Source: DYIU01 sp038326775
GTDB taxonomy: Bacteria; Actinomycetota; Geothermincolia; Fen-727; Anoxymicrobiaceae
NCBI GenBank assembly: GCA_038326775.1
Contig: JBBQKJ010000007.1
Span: 23,015-87,014, forward strand
Reading direction: 5' to 3'
Length of the DNA: 64,000 nt
The translations under genes were made by a program, and so were the position numbers. Below, one piece after another: positions 43,740-51,348 of this stretch (position 1 is the stretch's first letter; each line of letters opens with the position of its first letter). Under the pieces are notes generated by a model that saw only the letters and a list, made by a program, of their open reading frames with translations, had not been told where the DNA came from and made no database searches.

Positions 43740-43781
43740 CGCGCCCCCCTGGTGGCGGATACCGGTCAACACACTTCGATA

Positions 43782-44774
43782 TTAATTCGATGGAGAGCCG
43801 CCCATGCCCTCCCAGGCCATAGCGGCGGCGCCTATCACCCCGGCGTCGCCCCCCAGGGCGGAAAGCGCGATGGATACGTCACTGACCAGCGCCGGCACTC
43901 CGCGTTCCGCCACGACGCGCCTCACATCCTCCGGGCGGAGGTAAGGCGAGCGGGCCACACCGCCCCCGAGGACGACCATCTCGGGGTCCAGCAGGTGGAC
44001 CAGGTTCACTATTCCAAGGCCCAGGTGATAGGTGATGTTCTCGAAAGCCCCCTTCGCGGCGGCGTCACCCCTCTGTGCGGCCGCGGAAATCATCTCCCCG
44101 GTGATGCGCCCCGGCTCGGACACGCTCATCTCGTGCAGAAGGGAGCGTGAGTCACCTGCGGCGAGGCGGACCGCCTCGCGTTCGAGCGCCGTTCCCGAAG
44201 CAACGGCCTCCAGGCAGCCGCGCCGGCCGCAGCCGCACTCCGGGCCGGCCGGGTCCACGGTCATGTGGCCGATCTCGCCCGCTGTCCCCCGGTGGCCTCT
44301 ATAGATGAGCCCGCCCGCGAAGATGCCGCCCCCGATACCGGTCCCCAGCGTCAGGTAAACAAAGTCGTCGACGCCTCCAGCCACCCCCGCGAAGCGCTCC
44401 CCCACCGCGGCGGCGTTAGCGTCATTGTCGAGGAAAGTGAGCAGCCCGGTGCGCTCGGCCACCAGCTGACGCAGCGGCACCATGGACCAGGCGATGTTGG
44501 GCGAGCTTACCAGCAAGCCCTCCCGGTGAAGGATGAACCCGGCCGCACCTATGCCGACCGCCTTAACCTCGAGGCCGTCCTCGCGAGAAGAAGCGACGCC
44601 GGCGGCGACTAGCTCCAGCAGGGACTCCACCATCCTGGTCCCGTCCTCCGACGGCGAGGGGGCCACGCCGCGACGCAGTATCCTCCCGAGGGGGTCCACC
44701 GACGCCAGCGCCATTTTTGTCGCCCCCAGGTCTATCCCCAGCACGCACTCGCCGTTCGTAGTAGCTTCCGTCAC
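43782..44774 (-). CDS. ROK family sugar kinase (glucokinase-like)
   Basis: The 330-residue ROK protein has the ATP motif 'VLGIDLGATKMALASVD', the catalytic 'FLDNDANAAAVGE' and the ROK zinc motif 'GPECGCGRRGCLEA'. It has no N-terminal HTH, so it is an enzyme rather than a repressor. Glucokinase is the likeliest role. GTG 44774 follows GGAGGAAGG. Its first 212 bases are also read in another frame by the rnc ORF. Confidence 0.9.
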   Translation of the reverse strand: MTEATTNGECVLGIDLGATKMALASVDPLGRILRRGVAPSPSEDGTRMVESLLELVAAGVASSREDGLEVKAVGIGAAGFILHREGLLVSSPNIAWSMVPLRQLVAERTGLLTFLDNDANAAAVGERFAGVAGGVDDFVYLTLGTGIGGGIFAGGLIYRGHRGTAGEIGHMTVDPAGPECGCGRRGCLEAVASGTALEREAVRLAAGDSRSLLHEMSVSEPGRITGEMISAAAQRGDAAAKGAFENITYHLGLGIVNLVHLLDPEMVVLGGGVARSPYLRPEDVRRVVAERGVPALVSDVSIALSALGGDAGVIGAAAMAWEGMGGSPSN

Positions 44775-45477
44775 TGCCCTTCCTCCAGCCGAGCTTCTTA
44801 AGCGCTATTCCGGCAACGCCCTGTTCGGCCTCTTTCTTGCTCGTTCCCGCCACCGGGCCGAAAGTCTTTGTGCCTACCACCACGCTCGCGTGGAAAGTCT
44901 TGAAGTGGTCGGGGCCCTCGGCCTTTATCCTGTAGCGTGGAACGGAGCCTACCCTCTTTGTCGACAGCTCCTGCAGCTCGCTCTTGAAGTCACCTGGCCC
45001 CCACTTCACTATCTCGTGAATAAGCCTCTCGAGCGACGAGATTACAAAACCCCGCGCCACGTCGAAGCCGCCGTCCATGTACAGGGCGCCCACCACCGCC
45101 TCGAAGGTGTCGGCCATGATCGACTGCTTCTGCCCGCCGCCGCTCGCTTCCTCACCCTTTCCGAGCAGAACGTGGTGCTCGAACCCGAGACTCAGGGCCA
45201 CGTCAGCCAGGGCCTTTCCCCTGACGAGCGGCGAGCGAAGCTTGGTCAGCTCGCCCTCGGGCAGGTCGGGGAAGTCCTCGTAGAGCAGGTGGGTCACCGC
45301 GAGTTCGACCACCGAGTCGCCCAGGAACTCCAGTCTCTCGTTCGAGTCTATGTAAGGCAGGCCCTTCTCGTTGACATAGGACCTGTGACAGAGCGCCTGG
45401 AAAAGCAGCGAGGGGTCATTGAACTTGTATCCGAGCAGGTCTTCAACTTCTCCGAGAACCGGATCTGGTTCTGTCAC
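44563..45477 (-). CDS. rnc: Ribonuclease III with long 3' overlap
   Basis: RNase III domain: 'NERLEFLGDSV' (46-56) with the catalytic Asp54, and DTFEA (123-127) with Glu126. The dsRNA-binding domain runs from about 162 to 231 ('GTSKKEAEQGVAGIALKKLG'). The enzyme processes rRNA precursors and structured mRNA. A normal RNase III would end near residue 231. Here the frame runs on for 73 Arg/Gly-rich residues inside the ROK gene. That tail may be translated or may reflect a lost stop or sequence error. GTG 45477 is the start. It lies upstream of ROK-smc-ftsY. Confidence 0.9.
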   Translation of the reverse strand: MTEPDPVLGEVEDLLGYKFNDPSLLFQALCHRSYVNEKGLPYIDSNERLEFLGDSVVELAVTHLLYEDFPDLPEGELTKLRSPLVRGKALADVALSLGFEHHVLLGKGEEASGGGQKQSIMADTFEAVVGALYMDGGFDVARGFVISSLERLIHEIVKWGPGDFKSELQELSTKRVGSVPRYRIKAEGPDHFKTFHASVVVGTKTFGPVAGTSKKEAEQGVAGIALKKLGWRKGSDGSYYERRVRAGDRPGGDKNGAGVGGPPREDTASRRGPLAVGGRDQDGGVPAGASRRRRRFFSRGRPRG

Positions 45478-45576
45478 CGGGTGTGCTCGCCTTTCGATTC
45501 GAATCCGGCCGGATAATGGCGCCTCCCTCGCGGACGCGGTGGCCGGCCCGCCCGCGCCCGGCGCCGGACCGCGGGC

Positions 45577-46650
45577 CTATTTGCGCGCGCCTTCGCCAAT
45601 CTGCTCGAGCATCAGGTCGAGGTCGACACCCTCCCTGATGAAACCCCTTATCTTCTCTATCTTAGCGGGGCTGTGGACTTTCTGGTGCCCGATGGCGGCC
45701 TCCACCATCTCAACGGCGGTGGCGGTGTCGTAATCGACCAGGATCACAGGCACTCCTATCTCCTCCGCCTGTCCCAGCACCAGAGGGCTCGGCTGGTGCC
45801 CGCCCGTCAGCACGAGCGCCCTGGTGGGCGTCTCGAGCGCCGCGAGCTGTATGTCGGCTCGGTCGCCGCCTGTGATTACCACCTTGTTTGCCTGCTTGCG
45901 GAACAGCCGCAGCGCCTGCTCCTGGCCCATCGCCCCCACCATCATGGACTCGATGAGCTCCTCGCCCCTGTCTCTCGCGCAGATCATCCGCCCGTTCAGG
46001 CCGCGCGCCAGTTCATCTACGGTTATAGACCTGAGCACGTGGTCGGTCGGTATCGAGCCAAAGAGCCTGACCCCCTGGGACGTCATGAACCTCGCAAGAA
46101 GGCCGCGGGTGAACTCGAGCCGCCGCTCCGGCACCCAGTTGAGCACCACGCCAAGGAAGCCCTTGCCGAAGAAGTCCCTCCCGGAGAGCAACCTGTCCAC
46201 CGTAAGCTCTTCGTTGAACGTGTCGAGAAGCAGCACTCCCGCGTCGAGCAGTTCGGCCACCTCGAACGACGACAGCCCCAGGAGCCGCCCGTGCACGAAG
46301 TTCTGTGCGCCCTCGATGAGCATGATGTCTTTCCCCTCGACGAGCCTCTCGTATGCCGCCTTGACCTTTGCCCGGGGGTTGCCAGGCTTCTTGCGCATGT
46401 AGCGAGTCATGTTGTCCCAGGTCAGGAAGTAAGGCGAAATGTCCTTGAGGTTATCCTCGAGGCCCAGGGCCTCGCTGAGGAAGTAGGCGTCCTCGTCCAC
46501 CCTGTCGGCGCCGACTTTTATGGGGTAGGCACCCACGGGCTTCATGTAGCCGACCTTATAGCCACGGTCGCGCAGCTCGAGCGCAAGTCCCACCACGAGG
46601 CTGCTCTTTCCGGAGTACCTTTCGGACGAGATCACAAGTATGGCCGGCAA
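45577..46650 (-). CDS. BioD-like AAA / DRTGG domain protein (Pta N-terminal type)
   Basis: The 357-residue product has a BioD-like P-loop domain ('VISSERYSGKSSLVVGLALE', 'MLIEGAQNFVHGRLLGLSS') and a DRTGG domain after about residue 210 ('VVITGGDRADIQLAALETP'). These are the non-catalytic N-terminal domains of long phosphotransacetylases, without the PTA catalytic part. Stand-alone forms are linked to acetate/acetyl-CoA metabolism. TTG 46650 lies one base after the stop of the acetyl-CoA synthetase gene, so coupling and a regulatory role are likely. Confidence 0.85.
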   Translation of the reverse strand: MPAILVISSERYSGKSSLVVGLALELRDRGYKVGYMKPVGAYPIKVGADRVDEDAYFLSEALGLEDNLKDISPYFLTWDNMTRYMRKKPGNPRAKVKAAYERLVEGKDIMLIEGAQNFVHGRLLGLSSFEVAELLDAGVLLLDTFNEELTVDRLLSGRDFFGKGFLGVVLNWVPERRLEFTRGLLARFMTSQGVRLFGSIPTDHVLRSITVDELARGLNGRMICARDRGEELIESMMVGAMGQEQALRLFRKQANKVVITGGDRADIQLAALETPTRALVLTGGHQPSPLVLGQAEEIGVPVILVDYDTATAVEMVEAAIGHQKVHSPAKIEKIRGFIREGVDLDLMLEQIGEGARK

Positions 46651-46651
46651 G

Positions 46652-48790
46652 CTATACTACACCCCCAAGTGTCATTCTGACATCCACGCAGGCGCAGCCA
46701 CCGCCCGCATTGTAGACCATGAGTGGATTGATGTCCATTTCGCTCAAATCATGGTTATCCTGGGCCAAACGCGAGATCCTCAGCAGAACGTTCTCGACCG
46801 CGTCAATGTCCACCGGTTCTTCGCCGCGAACACCTTCGAGCAGCTGGTAGGCCTTGAGTTCGCGAAGCATCCGGGCCGCGTCCCAGTCGCTGATCGGCGC
46901 CAGCCGGAACGCCACGTCCTTGAACGCCTCCACGTAGATACCTCCGAGACCGACCATGATGAGCGGACCAAACTGCGGGTCCCTGGCCATCCCCAGGATA
47001 AGCTCCTTGCCCTGCGGCACCATCTTCTGGACGCTGACTCCATCTATATGTGCCCCCGGCACCTGCCTGTGCGCCCGGTCCATCATGTCCTCACAGGCGT
47101 CCTCCAGCTCGTCCGGCCCCTTGATGTCCAGGACGACCCCGCCGACGTCCGTCTTGTGAAGGATCTGCGGCGAGACTATCTTGAGGACCACCGGGTATCC
47201 CATCTCGCCCGCAAGCGCGCGGGCCTCCTCCGCGTCGACGGCCACCCGCAGCGCCGCGTATGGGACGCCGTAAGCGTCGAGCACTTCGCGGCACTCCTCC
47301 GGGTCTAGCTGGGTCTCTCCCCTCTTCCTGACCCCGCTGAAGATATCCGCCACCCGGGTGAGGTCCACCTCTAAGTCGGGGGCCTTCGAGAAAACCCTCT
47401 TTGTCTGGAGGTGCCGCTCGTGCATCCTGCCAAGAACCAGCATCGCCTGGTCGGGGTACGGGATGTTCGGTATGCCGGCCTTCTGGAGCCTGCTTACCGG
47501 CGCGTCAACGGAGCCCGCCCCCATGAACGAGCACATGATGGTCTTGTCGCAGCTACGGGCAAGGCGGATTATCTCGTCGGCTGTCCGATAGATCTCGGTC
47601 ATCGCCTGGGGGGTCAGTATTACCAGGACCGCGTCGACCTCGTGGTCATCCAGCAAGGTCTCAACCGCAATGGCGTATAACATGGAGTCGGCGTCGCCCA
47701 GCAGGTCCACGGGGTTGTGGAGGCTGCCGGCGGTCGGCATGTACTTTCGCAGGTTCTCGAGGCTCCGGCCTGTTATCTCGGCCAGGGTCATCCCGGCCTT
47801 CTCGCAGGCGTCAGAGGCGATAATGCCCGGCCCTCCGGCGTTCGTCACTATGGCCACCCGCCGGCCCCGCGGGACCTTCTGGGTCGCCAGGGAGCGTGAA
47901 AGCTGAACAAGCTCCTCGACCGAGCGCGCGCGCAGCGCCGGGGCCTGCCCGCAGACGGCCTCGTATGCGGCTTCGCTGCCGGCCAGGGCGCCGGTGTGCG
48001 ACGAGGCGGCCTGGGCGCCCGCCTGCGTCGTGCCGGCCTTGAACAGCACCACCGGCTTCTTCCCGCTTGCGGCCCGCAGTGAATCGAAGAAGCGCTCGCC
48101 GTCGGAGACACCTTCGACATACATCGATATGACCGTTGTCTCGTCGTCGCAGGCCAGCGCATCCAAAAAATCGCTTTCCACGAGGTCGGCGCTGTTGCCC
48201 AGGCTCACCATCTTCGAGAAGCCTACGCTCTCGGAGCGCGCCCAGTCGATAAGAGAGGTGCAGATGGCCCCGGACTGGCTGATCACCCCGATCGAGCCTT
48301 TCGGCGGCATCTTGCGAGCGAAAGAGGCGTTCATGGGAAGAGATGTGTTCATGATGCCCAGGCAGTTCGGGCCGAGCAGCCTCATGCCGCCCCCGCTGGC
48401 TATCTCGACCACCTCGCGCTCCATCTCCCTGCCCTTGATGCCCACCTCCCTGAAACCCGCCGATATCACCACCGCTGCCCTGGTGCCCTTCTCGACCAGT
48501 GCCGATATGGCGCCCGGCACCACGTGGGCGGGAACGACCACCAGGGCAAGGTCCGGGGTGCCGGTTATGGAGGCGATGTCCGGGAAGCACGGGATGTCCT
48601 GTACGATATCAGCATGCGGGTTCACCGGGAATATCCTGCCTTCATAGCCGGACTTGATGAGGTTCGCGAGGATCGAGTAGCCTACTTTATCCGGATGTGC
48701 TGACGCCCCAATCACGGCGAGCGACCGGGGCTCAAAGAAACCACTCGTTATTACTGATTTGTCAACCGACCTCGAAGATCTGGCGGCCAT
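46652..48790 (-). CDS. Acetate-CoA ligase (ADP-forming), fused alpha-beta
   Basis: The 712-residue enzyme joins the alpha part (CoA-binding 'LAVIGASAHPDKVGYSILAN', ligase-CoA domain with phosphohistidine in 'SSHTGALAGSEAAYE') to the beta part (ATP-grasp 'GYPVVLKIVSPQILHKTDVG'). It makes acetate and ATP from acetyl-CoA, ADP and phosphate, or the reverse. It is typical of anaerobes and archaea. ATG 48790 lies inside the end of rpmF (29-base overlap); GTG 48802 is an alternative. Related acyl-CoA specificities are possible. Confidence 0.92.
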   Translation of the reverse strand: MAARSSRSVDKSVITSGFFEPRSLAVIGASAHPDKVGYSILANLIKSGYEGRIFPVNPHADIVQDIPCFPDIASITGTPDLALVVVPAHVVPGAISALVEKGTRAAVVISAGFREVGIKGREMEREVVEIASGGGMRLLGPNCLGIMNTSLPMNASFARKMPPKGSIGVISQSGAICTSLIDWARSESVGFSKMVSLGNSADLVESDFLDALACDDETTVISMYVEGVSDGERFFDSLRAASGKKPVVLFKAGTTQAGAQAASSHTGALAGSEAAYEAVCGQAPALRARSVEELVQLSRSLATQKVPRGRRVAIVTNAGGPGIIASDACEKAGMTLAEITGRSLENLRKYMPTAGSLHNPVDLLGDADSMLYAIAVETLLDDHEVDAVLVILTPQAMTEIYRTADEIIRLARSCDKTIMCSFMGAGSVDAPVSRLQKAGIPNIPYPDQAMLVLGRMHERHLQTKRVFSKAPDLEVDLTRVADIFSGVRKRGETQLDPEECREVLDAYGVPYAALRVAVDAEEARALAGEMGYPVVLKIVSPQILHKTDVGGVVLDIKGPDELEDACEDMMDRAHRQVPGAHIDGVSVQKMVPQGKELILGMARDPQFGPLIMVGLGGIYVEAFKDVAFRLAPISDWDAARMLRELKAYQLLEGVRGEEPVDIDAVENVLLRISRLAQDNHDLSEMDINPLMVYNAGGGCACVDVRMTLGGVV

Positions 48791-48938
48791 TATAGTAGCC
48801 ACACTCTCTGCAGACGCGGTGAGGGAGTTTCGGCTGGTGGCACTGCGGGCACTCGCTCACCGTAGGAACGGCAAGCTTGTCGTGCGACCTGCGCGAGTCT
48901 CTGTTCGATTTTGAAGTTCTCCGCTTGGGAACGGCCAT
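48762..48938 (-). CDS. rpmF: 50S ribosomal protein L32
   Basis: This 58-residue protein starts 'MAVPKRRTSKSNRDSRRSH' and carries the zinc ligands CPQC and CREC. The ATG at 48938 follows GAAGAGGC. It lies after the yceD-like gene, the standard yceD-rpmF pair. Its last 29 bases overlap the acetyl-CoA synthetase start. Confidence 0.96.
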   Translation of the reverse strand: MAVPKRRTSKSNRDSRRSHDKLAVPTVSECPQCHQPKLPHRVCRECGYYNGRQIFEVG

Positions 48939-49040
48939 ATCAGCCTCTTCTTTTCATGTCACATGCCTAACAAAGGTTAACGGACACCGTTTACCCCGTC
49001 AAGTGACCCGGACCCTGATTCGCTGGACCCTGATGCTTCG

Positions 49041-49601
49041 TTACTGGCCGCGCGCCTCGAGGCGGTTCTTCAGCTCCTCGAGCGGTTTGAGCCTGGTGTC
49101 CACGCGCCTGGTGTCGCAGCCGCAAGGCTCAAGGTTGAGGTTGGCCCCGCAGAGAGCGCAAAGGCCTCGGCAATCATCGCCGCAAACGCGCCTGGCCGGG
49201 AACGCCAGGCAAACGGCATCCCTCAAAATGGACTCCAGGTCGAGCATGCCGTCGCTTACCATGTATTCGGTGGCGGGCTCGTTGTCTTCCTCGAGATCGG
49301 CCTCGCTCAACCAGAGGGCGTGTTCGCGGACTTTCAGAGAGAGCGGGAACTCGAAGCCCTCCAGGCAGCGGTAGCAGAGGAGTGTGGTCACGCCAGTTAT
49401 CAAGCCGTTCACCTCGACACCGCCCGCTATGCGCCTGATGTCGAAGCTCCATGCGACCTCGTCGCCTGGAACGAATATCACGTCGTAGCCATCCTCAAGC
49501 ACAAGCCGGGCATAGCCTGTTTCCGTCCTGCGGTCACCGACGGACGGCAGGGCGGCCGCAACGTCTATCTTCAATCCCATCGCCCTGGATTCATCTCTCA
49601 T
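49041..49601 (-). CDS. yceD: DUF177 (YceD-like) protein
   Basis: The 186-residue product has a conserved 'LLCYRCLEGFEFPLSL' segment and the C-terminal 'CGDDCRGLCALCGANLNLEP' cysteine block of DUF177. The family is linked to 23S rRNA accumulation or processing and is nearly always encoded before rpmF. The start is ATG 49601 or 49580; the first has GGGGTG better spaced. Confidence 0.9.
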   Translation of the reverse strand: MRDESRAMGLKIDVAAALPSVGDRRTETGYARLVLEDGYDVIFVPGDEVAWSFDIRRIAGGVEVNGLITGVTTLLCYRCLEGFEFPLSLKVREHALWLSEADLEEDNEPATEYMVSDGMLDLESILRDAVCLAFPARRVCGDDCRGLCALCGANLNLEPCGCDTRRVDTRLKPLEELKNRLEARGQ

Positions 49602-49727
49602 CGTTAACACCCCAGGACAGGTTCTCTCTCGGGGAGTGCGTTCCTGCGTCAACATAACCCCGGGGACGACCGGGGCCACGCGGACGGCGGCTCGACTCAA
49701 GAAAACAGGTCAGACCCCTTGTAAAAG

Positions 49728-50243
49728 CTACTCTTCGGTCTCGCGGTCGTACTCGTCGTCCTCCTCGAGAGGAGCCTCGTCGTAGCCGCGCAACTTTTCG
49801 CGCCATGAGCTTATGCGGTTCAGGATCTCGTCGGTGGAATCCTTCACCTCGATGAGGGACGCCTCGAGCTCACCGAAGATACGGTCGGCAACATCCTCGG
49901 CGTCGTATACTATCTTGCGCGCCTCGTCCTGGGCTTCGTCAATCATGTGGTCGCGCTCGAGTTCCGCCTGCTTTATTATCTCGGTCTGCTTGACCATGTC
50001 GTCAGCTTGCTTCTCCGCGCGTTCGAGGAGCTCCTCCTCCTTGCGCTGGGCCTCTGACATGATGCGGTCGCGGTCTTTGGATACGATCCGGGCCTGCTTG
50101 AGCTCGTTGGGCAGGGTGGCGCGGATGTCGTCGAGAAGGTCGTAGAAATCCGCCTCTTTCAACATGACCGATGAGGAAAGCGGCACCCGCTTGGAGTTCG
50201 CGATGAAGTCCTCAAGCTTGTCTAGACGAGCGAATATGTCCAT
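49728..50243 (-). CDS. Acidic coiled-coil protein
   Basis: The 171-residue protein is predicted almost all-helical. Heptad-like segments rich in Glu/Lys/Arg run from about 50 to 140 ('RKEEELLERAEKQADDMVKQ'), resembling DivIVA or ATP-synthase b-subunit coils, and an acidic tail ends it. Similar proteins are encoded next to coaD in many Gram-positives. Function is unknown. ATG 50243 follows AGGAG. The fused rsmD-coaD gene ends six bases upstream. Confidence 0.8.
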   Translation of the reverse strand: MDIFARLDKLEDFIANSKRVPLSSSVMLKEADFYDLLDDIRATLPNELKQARIVSKDRDRIMSEAQRKEEELLERAEKQADDMVKQTEIIKQAELERDHMIDEAQDEARKIVYDAEDVADRIFGELEASLIEVKDSTDEILNRISSWREKLRGYDEAPLEEDDEYDRETEE

Positions 50244-50249
50244 CTGTGG

Positions 50250-50759
50250 CTACTCCTTTCCGGATGCCCCGGCAGCTTTCCCCTTGCCAAACTTCTCCTC
50301 CAGCCGCCTTTCCACCGCCTTGGGGACCAGTCCCTTGATGTTGCCGCCGTAGGATACCACCTCTTTTATCCCGCTCGAACTGAGGTATGTGTACTCCGGG
50401 CTCGCCATCACGAAGAACGTCTCGATGCTCTCGTCCATCTGCCGGTTGAACTGCGCCATCTGGAACTCGAACTCGAAGTCCGACATCGCCCGCAGTCCTT
50501 TGACGATACAGCAGCAGTTGTGCTGCTGCGCGACATCGATAAGCAGGCAATCGAAGGTGATCACCTCTATGTTGCCCTTGCCCGCCAGGCACTCCCTCAG
50601 CATGCCCAGCCTGTCTTCGATGCCGAACATAGGCGACTTTTCGGGGTTTACCGCCACGGCCACGATGAGCTTCTCGAAGTGCCGCGCGGTCCTGAGTATG
50701 ACGTCAAGGTGGCCGTTCGTCACCGGGTCGAAAGTCCCCGGGCACAAAGCTATCTTCAA
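50250..50759 (-). CDS. coaD: CoaD, likely internal translation product
   Basis: Within the fused frame, AGGAGGT stands eight bases before a TTG at 50759. Translation from it gives 169 residues beginning 'LKIALCPGTFDP', a normal CoaD N terminus and length (155-170). CoaD joins ATP and 4'-phosphopantetheine to make dephospho-CoA. Stand-alone CoaD is hexameric, so separate synthesis from this site is plausible beside the fusion. Confidence 0.7.
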   Translation of the reverse strand: MKIALCPGTFDPVTNGHLDVILRTARHFEKLIVAVAVNPEKSPMFGIEDRLGMLRECLAGKGNIEVITFDCLLIDVAQQHNCCCIVKGLRAMSDFEFEFQMAQFNRQMDESIETFFVMASPEYTYLSSSGIKEVVSYGGNIKGLVPKAVERRLEEKFGKGKAAGASGKE

Positions 50760-51338
50760 GCGGTTGACCTCCTGGTGCCGTCTGCTTCTTATACTCGAGC
50801 TGTAGATGGAGACTATCGAATCGCCGTAATCGCGCCGCTCCTCAAGTGACCACGCCTCTTTCGGGGGCTCGTAACGGTCGTGCGTCGAGTGCCGATATAC
50901 GAGGACGCCGCTTTCTTCAAGAAGCCCCCTCTCGCTGATAAGCCCAAACAACCCCTCCAGCAAGCGTTTATCAATTCTAAAGGGGGGATCGACAAAAATC
51001 AAACCGTAGGGGCCTCTCGCGGCGGAGAGGCCGCGGGGCAGTTTCAAAGCGCGAACGCTTCCTGTTTCTGAGAGGTGAGCACGCTCGAGGTTGGCCTTGA
51101 TAGCGTCGGCGGTGGCGCGGTGCTGCTCGAAAAAATCTGCGTGCGACGCTCCGCGGCTCAGCGCCTCGATGCCAAGGTTGCCAACCCCGGCGAACAGGTC
51201 GAGCACGCGGGTTCCCTCAACACCGTCACCCAGCGCCGCGAAGAGCGACTCCTTGATCCGGTCAAGGACAGGCCTGACGCGGCGGTCCTTCGCTCCGTAG
51301 AGACGTGTGCCTTTTGCCGTGCCCGCGATAACTCTCAC
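50250..51338 (-). CDS. RsmD-CoaD fusion: 16S rRNA m2G966 methyltransferase + phosphopantetheine adenylyltransferase
   Basis: One uninterrupted 362-codon frame encodes both enzymes. Residues 1-193 are RsmD: 'MRVIAGTAKGTRL', SAM motif 'RVLDLFAGVGNLGIEALSRG' and the catalytic DPPF (117-120). From residue 194 it is CoaD: 'ALCPGTFDPVTNGHLD' with the TxGH-type nucleotide motif and a C-terminal 'YLSSSGIKEV'. These genes are usually adjacent but separate. No stop lies between them; the junction contains a good internal Shine-Dalgarno and TTG. GTG 51338 starts the frame. Both activities are expected. Confidence 0.85.
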   Translation of the reverse strand: MRVIAGTAKGTRLYGAKDRRVRPVLDRIKESLFAALGDGVEGTRVLDLFAGVGNLGIEALSRGASHADFFEQHRATADAIKANLERAHLSETGSVRALKLPRGLSAARGPYGLIFVDPPFRIDKRLLEGLFGLISERGLLEESGVLVYRHSTHDRYEPPKEAWSLEERRDYGDSIVSIYSSSIRSRRHQEVNRLKIALCPGTFDPVTNGHLDVILRTARHFEKLIVAVAVNPEKSPMFGIEDRLGMLRECLAGKGNIEVITFDCLLIDVAQQHNCCCIVKGLRAMSDFEFEFQMAQFNRQMDESIETFFVMASPEYTYLSSSGIKEVVSYGGNIKGLVPKAVERRLEEKFGKGKAAGASGKE

Positions 51339-51348
51339 GTACCCCCCG

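Noticed and set aside
48998..49035. Direct repeats of GGACCCTGAT near the yceD stop
   Set aside because: Two short imperfect copies with no extended structure; could be chance.
49709..49719. GGTCAGACCCC as another member of the repeat family
   Set aside because: It is only a short near-palindrome without the paired arms of the other copies.
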